Shown one piece after another: positions 7,997-14,190 of a DNA stretch of 14,190 bases. Under the pieces are notes generated by a model. It had not been told where the DNA came from and made no database searches. It was given only the letters and a program-made list of their open reading frames with translations. Source of the DNA: Bacteroidota bacterium (GTDB taxonomy: Bacteria; Bacteroidota; Bacteroidia; B-17B0; B-17BO); assembly GCA_947462425.1 (NCBI GenBank), contig CANHPI010000025.1, positions 1 to 14,190 of the forward strand. Reading direction: 5' to 3'. Made by a program: the position numbers and the translations under genes. Each line of letters opens with the position of its first letter. Positions within the stretch are counted from its first letter, which is position 1.

Positions 7997-8004
7997 CAAA
8001 TATA
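7997..8004 (-). promoter_or_regulatory. yidC: Probable yidC promoter, -7 box TATATTTG
   Basis: The minus strand reads TATATTTG, a perfect match to the Bacteroidota -7 consensus TAnnTTTG, in the 97-nt gap between the HIT gene and yidC. Transcription would begin a few bases downstream, leaving a leader of under 20 nt before the ATG at 7973. The nearest upstream TTTG (8033-8030) is 25 nt from the box, slightly beyond the usual spacing, so the -33 element is uncertain. Confidence 0.6.
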
Positions 8005-8070
8005 ACTGTTTTTATTAACGAGAATCCGTCAAATAATTATTAAATAAGTTATAAAATTATACTATTGAAA

Positions 8071-8463
8071 TTATAAATTTTCGATAATTTGTAAAGCTAT
8101 AAGAGAAAATTCTTCGGCAGATAGTTTTAGTTTTTCATTTGCGAAATTCATATCATTAGTTGAATTGATTGGAATTAAATGTACATGAGCATGTGGCACT
8201 TCTAATCCTATAACAGTCATACCAACTCTTTTACAAGGAATTGATTTTTTTAGAGCGGTAGCAATGGTTTTACTAAAATCCATTAATTTGATATAAACCT
8301 CATCCTCTAGGTCAAATAAATAATCAACCTCTTGCTTCGGAACAATTAATACATGTCCACGTTTTAATGGAAAGGCGTCTAAAAATGCGATGCAATAATC
8401 ATCTTCAGCAATTTTATATGAAGGGATTTCGCCATTAATTATTTTAGTAAAAATGCTTGGCAT
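8071..8463 (-). CDS. Histidine triad (HIT) family nucleotide hydrolase
   Basis: This is a small cytosolic HIT protein of the HinT/Fhit superfamily, whose members hydrolyse or transfer nucleoside phosphates from substrates such as nucleoside phosphoramidates or dinucleoside polyphosphates. The 130-residue length is typical. The catalytic triad motif HAHVHLIP is at residues 91-98, with the central catalytic histidine at H93. The N-terminal segment SIFTKIINGEIPSYKI (3-18) and RGHVLIVPK (35-43) also match the family closely. The natural substrate cannot be told from sequence. The gene begins 8 nt after the greA stop codon, so the two are very probably one transcript. No terminator is evident after it; the following gap is very AT-rich and carries the yidC promoter box. 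Confidence 0.93.
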   Translation of the reverse strand: MPSIFTKIINGEIPSYKIAEDDYCIAFLDAFPLKRGHVLIVPKQEVDYLFDLEDEVYIKLMDFSKTIATALKKSIPCKRVGMTVIGLEVPHAHVHLIPINSTNDMNFANEKLKLSAEEFSLIALQIIENL

Positions 8464-8471
8464 TGTAAGTA

Positions 8472-8945
8472 TTAAATGGTGATTTCTAAAATTTCGAAAG
8501 GAATAATACCAGCAGGCACAGTTACTTCAACTTTATCACCAACACCTTTACCAACTAAACCTTTACCAATTGGTGAATCTATAGAAATTTTACCGGATTT
8601 TAAATCAGCTTCATTTTCGGCAACAATGGTGTATTTCATTTCCATGTTATTTTTTAAATTTTTAATTTTAACAGTTGTTAAAATACTAACTTTAGAAATA
8701 TCTAATTTTGTAGTGTCAACAATACGGGCATTGGCAACAATTTCCTCCATTTTGGCAATTTTTATTTCTAATAATCCTTGGTCGTTTTTAGCCGCATCAT
8801 ATTCCGCATTTTCAGATAAATCGCCTTTATCTCTAGCGTCTGCAATTGCCTTTATAATCAGTTTACGATCTACAGTTCTTAGTTGTTGTAATTCATCTTT
8901 TAACTTTTGTAAACCTTCTTCTGTATAATATGCAATTGTAGCCAT
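8472..8945 (-). CDS. greA: Transcription elongation factor GreA
   Basis: GreA binds the secondary channel of RNA polymerase and stimulates cleavage of backtracked transcripts. The 157-residue length is standard. The N-terminal coiled coil (about 5-75) carries the catalytic tip GDLSENAEYD at 41-50, with D42 and E45 matching the acidic pair D41/E44 of E. coli GreA. The C-terminal FKBP-like domain follows, with DSPIGKGLVGKGVGD (123-137) as its signature, ending in PFEILEI. The ATG at 8945 gives the usual N-terminus (Y-T-E-E-G-L-Q-K-L). A strong terminator hairpin ends only about 15-20 nt before this start, and I found no TAnnTTTG box in the gap. Expression may therefore depend on a promoter inside the upstream gene or on read-through. 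The HIT gene follows 8 nt downstream. Confidence 0.97.
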   Translation of the reverse strand: MATIAYYTEEGLQKLKDELQQLRTVDRKLIIKAIADARDKGDLSENAEYDAAKNDQGLLEIKIAKMEEIVANARIVDTTKLDISKVSILTTVKIKNLKNNMEMKYTIVAENEADLKSGKISIDSPIGKGLVGKGVGDKVEVTVPAGIIPFEILEITI

Positions 8946-8960
8946 CTTAGTATGTGTTTT

Positions 8961-8996
8961 AAAATAAAAGAATCCCGAATATTATTCGGGACTCTT
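8961..8996 (-). terminator. Strong intrinsic terminator between the PorV/PorQ-like gene and greA
   Basis: On the minus strand a 13-bp stem with a 3-nt loop (arms 8996-8984 and 8980-8968) is followed by a T-rich run (CTTTTATTTT, 8970-8961). One position (8992 with 8972) pairs as G-U only in the minus-strand RNA and is an A-C mismatch in the plus-strand RNA, which favours minus-strand function. The stem begins 24 nt after the stop codon at 9021. Confidence 0.9.
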
Positions 8997-9020
8997 AAAA
9001 TATATAGAAAAAATAAATTT

Positions 9021-10109
9021 TTACAAGTTGATTCTAACACCAAAAGAGTGAACACCACCAAATGGGTTGGTAAAACGGTAAGAGTAATCTAATCCAAATG
9101 TTGATTTTTTCTCTCCGAAAGGAATCTCTACAGTAGCTCCACAAGACGGGCCAGTAAACGCAGTAGTGCGATTAGCATCACCTTGGTAAATACCTTTTTC
9201 TGAAACCATACCAGCGCGCACCATCACGATGTTTTTCCATCCGTATTCTAAACCTACTAATAAATTATCTTTTGTAAATGAATTAGATGTGTAATTTCCA
9301 GCAACAGTAATTCGATGAGTTTTTAATTTTCCAGTAGTATCACTTGTCAAATAAATATCATAAGCAGCGGCTATATTTAATAAAGCAGGCAATTCAAATG
9401 CAGCAGATTTATTTGATTGAGTTAATTGATATGTATTACCGTAAGCGTTTGTCACAGTTCCTTGAGTAGATAAACCATCACCTTTATATTGCATTTTTGG
9501 TCCAACATTTTTTAAACCAACCCCTAGGTGAATCTGTTCATATTTACCAGTATGATACTGAATACCTGCATCAATTGATACGCCTTGAGCTTTTACATTG
9601 TCAATACCTTCAGAAATTACTCTCAAAGTAATACCTCCGAAAATATTATCCGAGAAACCTTTAGCATAAGATAATGCAATATTAGTAAAACGTGGAGTAA
9701 ATGTTCCTAAACCACCTTCTGGTTGATCTTCAGTTGTTCTTTCAATTTTACCAGCATTAATCGACATAATACCTAAGCCAATAGCACCGGTTTCGCCAAC
9801 ACGCTGAGAAAAACCAAATGTATTGATGTTAATACCTGTACCAACTAACCAAGCAGAACGCATAAACATCAATTCTGTTTTTCTTGTTGCCGCAAGTCCG
9901 GCAACATTTGTGTATTGTGACTCTAATCCCTTTGACAAGGCTCCGTTTGCTCCAGCCCATCCTGCTGAACGAGCATATGGATTAATTAATAACTGTGACG
10001 CTCCTGCTTGACCTGAACGTTCAGGATTACCAGCGATTGCATTATAACTTGCAGTTAAAAAACTACCTGTTAAAACAACACTTAAAGATATATTTAAAAA
10101 TGACTTCAT
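9021..10109 (-). CDS. PorV/PorQ-family outer membrane beta-barrel protein
   Basis: This is a predicted outer-membrane barrel related to PorV and PorQ, T9SS components that handle the C-terminal domains of exported proteins. The 362-residue protein has a signal peptide (1 to about 26, hydrophobic run SLSVVLTGSFLTASYNAIA). It then has the family's N-terminal block: LLINPYARSAGWAGANGAL (40-58) matches the LL-I-x-x-x-A-R-x-x-G-x-x-G-A pattern, and TNVAGLA (67-73) sits where most members have NPAGLA. The rest alternates short amphipathic strands and ends FGVRINL, a beta-barrel-like terminus. It starts 26 nt after the stop of the giant secreted protein gene and is followed by a strong terminator, so the two form one transcript. 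Whether it is the general PorV of this organism or a paralogue dedicated to its neighbour cannot be decided here; the pairing makes me favour a paralogue. Confidence 0.82.
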   Translation of the reverse strand: MKSFLNISLSVVLTGSFLTASYNAIAGNPERSGQAGASQLLINPYARSAGWAGANGALSKGLESQYTNVAGLAATRKTELMFMRSAWLVGTGININTFGFSQRVGETGAIGLGIMSINAGKIERTTEDQPEGGLGTFTPRFTNIALSYAKGFSDNIFGGITLRVISEGIDNVKAQGVSIDAGIQYHTGKYEQIHLGVGLKNVGPKMQYKGDGLSTQGTVTNAYGNTYQLTQSNKSAAFELPALLNIAAAYDIYLTSDTTGKLKTHRITVAGNYTSNSFTKDNLLVGLEYGWKNIVMVRAGMVSEKGIYQGDANRTTAFTGPSCGATVEIPFGEKKSTFGLDYSYRFTNPFGGVHSFGVRINL

Positions 10110-10135
10110 ATTATTTGTATTATACTATTAAACGA

Positions 10136-13100
10136 CTAGTAACTTTGTAAATCTAAAGGTCTCATAACACCAAACCATTTTAATATTTTCTCACCAACTT
10201 CAGGAACGTCGATATGAATAATATATAAACCACTTGCTACAGAAATTCCACTTTGATTTTTCATATCCCAATCTTGATAAGGTAAACGTTTTGCGCGAAC
10301 AAAATCAGATCCATTTTCTGTACCATAAATATCTTCCTGCCCAGAAACATCTCTATCAAATGTTCTAACTAATGTCCCATTTAATGTAAAGATTTTTATT
10401 TTACACTTGTTTGGTAGATTCGTTATTCTCACCCTATTATCAAGACGTCCTGTTTCATATGAAGAATATGCATAATAAGGATTTGGAACTATATTAATTA
10501 AATCCAATGCTGATTTTAACTTATCCGCATTTCCTAATTCTGTAAAAATATCAGAAGTGTTGAAAGTATATAATCCAAAGTTGTTATTCAATGATCCCGA
10601 TACTGTATCAGTTGTTAACCTTGTATAATTAGAACTTGTTACATTATCAACAATTGGAGTTACAACAGCACCTGAAGTAAAGGCACTGTTAGTATTGTTA
10701 TACATTCCACTTAATCCATATTTGTACGCTTTTTTTACTCTTAGCTTTACTTTAGCATCACAAGGCATATCAGTAGGATTTTTGAAACTATATCTTGAGT
10801 CAATTAATAAAGGAATATTTACCCACATTGCTTCTGACCAGATATTTTGTAGGAGATTTTTAGTATTATTAGCGAAAGCCAACTTATAACTATAAGCAAA
10901 CTCAGCAAACTTACTATAATTACCAACACCCAATTTTTTGCCACTCATTGAGGCATTTGCTCCAGATACATTTGTATAAGTCATTGAACTTCTATTATTA
11001 CCAAATACATAAATATAATGTCTTCCTCCGTAAGCGTAAGGATAAGCGAAACTAGAACCAGCGCTTGCCGTTGGGTTCCACATCATATCATCACCGTTAT
11101 TTGGAGCTAAAGCATTAGTAGAGGCTTGATAAGAATCTTCACCAAAAGCTATATTTAATCTTTCACCTGTTTCTAAATTAATTGCATAACCCGGAAACCA
11201 ACTTAATCCATATTGAAAAGGAGAACCTGGTATAGAGTCAACAGAAGCCTCTGCCGTATTACAACCAGGATCACCTAATGCTATGCCTTGTTTATCAACA
11301 GATCTATGTCTTCTTGGTTCTAATTTTTTAGAACCTGTTGGATTAGAAACGGCCTCATCATTTTGTTCTAAAACTATACTACGAGTCCATTTACTTTTAT
11401 CTTTTGTAAATACAATATCTACACTAGCTAAGCCTCTTAAATCATAAGCGGCATTCAAAATACCACTTGGCGACGATTCAGCATAAGCAGGAGCTGCAAA
11501 AACAGTTCCAGTTTTAGTTGACGCAGTTAGAGCATATGGTGCCCAAGTTCCGCCTATTAGGTTTTCAAAAATACCTGTTGGATCAATATAACCATTAATC
11601 GACTTAGTGTCGTTAGCAGAAACATTAGCAGGATCTTCAAAAGTACCTGATCTAATCCAATTTGCAGGCGAACCTCCATCGGCATCGGGCAAGCCTGTTA
11701 ACCAACTTGTTGATTCATTTGAAAAAGATACTCCAGAACCAGAAATAATATCGTCAGCTTGAACAATTTTATCTGTTGCAGGGTCTGTTGGAGTTGAAAT
11801 TTCAGCTACATCTCTAGACTGACCTAGTGTTAATGATAAACCTAAATCACTAAAATAAAATTCTTCAGCTACTTTAATAGCTTTGCAAGGATAATATTTC
11901 TTTTGAGTAGTTAAATCAGTTAATATCCAAGTAGCTGAATCTGCAATAATTTTACTAAAGTTTGTATGTTTTGTTTTTAATTTAGTATATGGTTTATTTA
12001 TATGATACGCTGAATTTTCTTTACAAGGGTCAATCGAATTTAACGTATCAAAATTAGAGTTCCAATTTCTATTCACAAACTCAAATAAGAATGAAGAATT
12101 TGGAACATTTAAAGGATCAACTACTTTAATGTTTATTGGACCACGACCGTTATCATATGTAATTTTATCTTCTCTACCATTAGGGTTTGCTAAAATATTG
12201 TCAACAGTTCCTTGAGATAAATCTAAATAATTTCCGCCATTACCCTGTCCTTCTAAACGGGTAACTTTTGGACCATATCCATACACTGAATTTGTTACTG
12301 AGCCTTGTTTTTCAGAATCAGTATTATGAGGAATACCAAACGCTTTTTTAGATTTACGACCTTCTAAATATGGACGTTTTTGACCTTCCATACTAGGTAA
12401 TGGAGTTGGAGAAACTGTAAAGACTTGATCTTCTTTATAAACACCATATTCATTATAGCCATAAGCCACGCAGAAAAAATAATATTCTTTATTGTTAATT
12501 ACTTTTTTGTCTTGCGATGTTGCAAATTCATCTTTGGTAAAACGGAATGTTGATTTAATTCCCTTATCGCTATTCTCATTTTCCTCAACCTTAACTGAAG
12601 GAACATCGCCACCTGTTGTAGCATCATATTCATAATTAATTAAACGCTTCACACCATTTGCAATATCACAATTAAATACCAATTTTGCTTTTGAAGGGTC
12701 TGATAATTCTTCTTGAATAATTGAACTATTTTTTAATTGATATAATTTATATCCTTCAAAACGATAGTACTTATCAAAATTAGGGAAGTGTGTTGGATCA
12801 ACTTGTATAGTTACATCTAACTCTTTGTATTGATTTAAATAGTTATTAGATGATGGTTTATTAGAAAAATAAATAATTAATTCATTTTCCATTTCTTGTA
12901 TCGTCATATCTGGCGCTTCAGGTCCCGATAATACACGGAAACAGTTATCAAATAAAGCTTGAGCTTTATCATCCGCAATTTTCAATAAAGGAATAGAAGC
13001 TTTTGGATTTGTAGAGGTTGTTCTTGCCCATGGCAAACCAACTGTAATATAATTTACAGCACCAGGTTGTAACTCAAAAGGACCAGATGATTGCATAAAA

Positions 13101-14190
13101 CGTCTATCTCCGGCGGTAGTAGATTCTTCCCAATTTGCAGCTCCGCAAGGACCATTTGTATATGTATCAGCAGGATAAACAAAACTAGTGGGAACTGAAC
13201 CACCATAACCGTTTCCACCACAAGTAAATGGTGTACCATCTCTCCAAAAACCAGTCATATATTGGTAATATTGAGCAGCATTGTCAGGATCTGTAGTTTG
13301 TAAAGGAACACCAGCAAAAGAGTTATTAAAATATAAAAACTTTGTCATTCCCATCTGCTCACCCGGCTCATCAACTGAACCATCTTTATCGTCATCAATC
13401 AAGTTAGTTGTATTTATTGGACCTTGAAAGAAATCACACCCTAAAGAAGGAACATAACTACCATAACCACCACCACCACCACCGGTAGTTTCATCATTAT
13501 TATCTGCATTATAAATGTAACCTAATCCTCTTTGAACATCACAACCAATATAATCATCACCATAGTAACCTAAATCAGCATCAGTCCAAACCGTCATATA
13601 AGTATCATACAATGCAAATGACGAACGATTAATTAACTGGTAATTATAAAAAGTCATATTGTTAATTTCATCCGTAGTTTTAAAAGCGAAGGCTTGAGCA
13701 CGAATTTCCATACCAATAGCTTTTCCGCCATTACCGTGAACGTTACCCATATCATTATAAACCCACCATAAGGTTTCGTCACCAAAAACGCGCGCTTTAC
13801 AAACACCTAAATTATCTTTTTCACCTGTATTATAAACATCATAATAAGGATAATCACCATCTTCCGGATTATAATATGAATCGCCATTAGCATCAAAATA
13901 AGGCGCCAACTGTTGATCTTGATTTAAAGAAATATCCCCATTACCTGGCCAATTTTTGATTTGTGGTGTTACTGGGCCACCAGACAATACAAATGCATCA
14001 ACCTCAGCACGATTTAATTTAAAAATCTTATCGTATTGCTGACAAACATCAGAACTAATAGATGCATCTCCAGTGCTTAACGGCCCCGTCCAAAAACTAA
14101 TACCACCCGATCCTGATTGACGATAAGTTTGGGCTGCAATTTTTAATTGCCCACCAATATCTACACCACCAAACCATACGTTACCTGCAA
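10136..14190 (-). CDS. Giant secreted protein with FlgD-like C-terminal region, probable T9SS cargo; 5' end outside window
   Basis: The frame is open from the TAG at 10138-10136 to the right edge, giving 1350 visible residues. The true start is not in the window; an in-frame TTG at 13987 is not credible because conserved-looking protein continues before it (WFGGVDIGGQLKIAAQTYRQ near the visible N-terminus, then FWTGPLS). The first 400 residues are rich in D, G, Y and W. They include a calcium-loop-like DANGDSYYNPEDGD and, near 260, the thrombospondin-type-3-like DDDKDGSVDEPGE. The middle is long and unassigned. The end (about 1230-1350) has IVPNPYYAY, a beta-rich segment KIKIFTLNGTLVRTF, and WDMKNQSGISVASGLYIIHI, which resembles the FlgD Ig-like fold used in T9SS sorting domains. 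It then ends in KWFGVMRPLDLQSY rather than the usual short basic strand. Role: surface or secreted protein, function unknown. A PorV/PorQ-like gene follows after 26 nt. Confidence 0.82.
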   Translation of the reverse strand, partial: AGNVWFGGVDIGGQLKIAAQTYRQSGSGGISFWTGPLSTGDASISSDVCQQYDKIFKLNRAEVDAFVLSGGPVTPQIKNWPGNGDISLNQDQQLAPYFDANGDSYYNPEDGDYPYYDVYNTGEKDNLGVCKARVFGDETLWWVYNDMGNVHGNGGKAIGMEIRAQAFAFKTTDEINNMTFYNYQLINRSSFALYDTYMTVWTDADLGYYGDDYIGCDVQRGLGYIYNADNNDETTGGGGGGYGSYVPSLGCDFFQGPINTTNLIDDDKDGSVDEPGEQMGMTKFLYFNNSFAGVPLQTTDPDNAAQYYQYMTGFWRDGTPFTCGGNGYGGSVPTSFVYPADTYTNGPCGAANWEESTTAGDRRFMQSSGPFELQPGAVNYITVGLPWARTTSTNPKASIPLLKIADDKAQALFDNCFRVLSGPEAPDMTIQEMENELIIYFSNKPSSNNYLNQYKELDVTIQVDPTHFPNFDKYYRFEGYKLYQLKNSSIIQEELSDPSKAKLVFNCDIANGVKRLINYEYDATTGGDVPSVKVEENENSDKGIKSTFRFTKDEFATSQDKKVINNKEYYFFCVAYGYNEYGVYKEDQVFTVSPTPLPSMEGQKRPYLEGRKSKKAFGIPHNTDSEKQGSVTNSVYGYGPKVTRLEGQGNGGNYLDLSQGTVDNILANPNGREDKITYDNGRGPINIKVVDPLNVPNSSFLFEFVNRNWNSNFDTLNSIDPCKENSAYHINKPYTKLKTKHTNFSKIIADSATWILTDLTTQKKYYPCKAIKVAEEFYFSDLGLSLTLGQSRDVAEISTPTDPATDKIVQADDIISGSGVSFSNESTSWLTGLPDADGGSPANWIRSGTFEDPANVSANDTKSINGYIDPTGIFENLIGGTWAPYALTASTKTGTVFAAPAYAESSPSGILNAAYDLRGLASVDIVFTKDKSKWTRSIVLEQNDEAVSNPTGSKKLEPRRHRSVDKQGIALGDPGCNTAEASVDSIPGSPFQYGLSWFPGYAINLETGERLNIAFGEDSYQASTNALAPNNGDDMMWNPTASAGSSFAYPYAYGGRHYIYVFGNNRSSMTYTNVSGANASMSGKKLGVGNYSKFAEFAYSYKLAFANNTKNLLQNIWSEAMWVNIPLLIDSRYSFKNPTDMPCDAKVKLRVKKAYKYGLSGMYNNTNSAFTSGAVVTPIVDNVTSSNYTRLTTDTVSGSLNNNFGLYTFNTSDIFTELGNADKLKSALDLINIVPNPYYAYSSYETGRLDNRVRITNLPNKCKIKIFTLNGTLVRTFDRDVSGQEDIYGTENGSDFVRAKRLPYQDWDMKNQSGISVASGLYIIHIDVPEVGEKILKWFGVMRPLDLQSY
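13466..13483. repeat. In-frame (ACC)6 microsatellite encoding six glycines
   Basis: Six exact ACC triplets on the plus strand encode six consecutive glycines (GGT codons) in the giant secreted protein, in the segment TTGGGGGGYGSY. Copy-number change would lengthen or shorten a flexible linker without shifting the frame. Confidence 0.85.

Noticed and set aside
8046..8082. AT-only partial palindromes at the end of the HIT gene as a terminator
   Set aside because: The stems contain no G-C pairs, overlap the stop codon and lack a following T run on the correct strand; likely chance in AT-rich sequence.
8476..8928. A 150-codon open frame on the plus strand opposite greA
   Set aside because: It lies almost wholly antisense to a clear greA. 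Its translation is a serine/isoleucine-rich shadow with no recognisable motif, and the real gene explains the openness.

Overview
The window is a compact, AT-rich stretch of a Bacteroidota chromosome. Every supported gene lies on the minus strand, so the biology reads from the right edge to the left. The phylum is suggested by two proteins with type IX secretion (T9SS) C-terminal domains, a PorV/PorQ-family barrel, a long YidC typical of Bacteroidota, and a perfect TAnnTTTG promoter box upstream of yidC. A flavobacterial-type organism is plausible, but the lineage within the phylum cannot be fixed from this sequence.

Layout in transcription order. (1) 14190-10136: the 3' part of a very large secreted protein gene whose 5' end lies outside the window. 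It is followed after 26 nt by a PorV/PorQ-family outer-membrane barrel gene (10109-9021) and a strong intrinsic terminator. (2) 8945-8071: greA and a histidine-triad (HIT) hydrolase, 8 nt apart, almost certainly co-transcribed. (3) 7973-6075: yidC, with its own promoter and terminator. (4) 5903-2691: a 1070-residue T9SS-exported protein with Asp-box beta-propeller repeats, a PKD domain and Ig-like segments, ending in a terminator. (5) 2542-1: the start of a respiratory complex I operon, nuoA-nuoB-nuoC-nuoD, with nuoD cut by the left edge.

Functionally the window mixes housekeeping genes (complex I, membrane insertase, transcript cleavage factor) with two surface or secreted T9SS products. The most interesting unit is the right-hand pair. 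A giant secreted protein with a long, FlgD-like C-terminal region that does not end like a standard type A sorting domain is encoded directly upstream of a PorV/PorQ-family protein. PorV is the known T9SS shuttle, so the pair could be a cargo with a dedicated partner.

No gap exceeds 300 bases. No tRNA, rRNA, CRISPR array, insertion sequence or prophage feature was seen. The nuo operon has two unusually long, repeat-rich internal spacers, one of them carrying four exact copies of a 7-bp unit just before nuoC.
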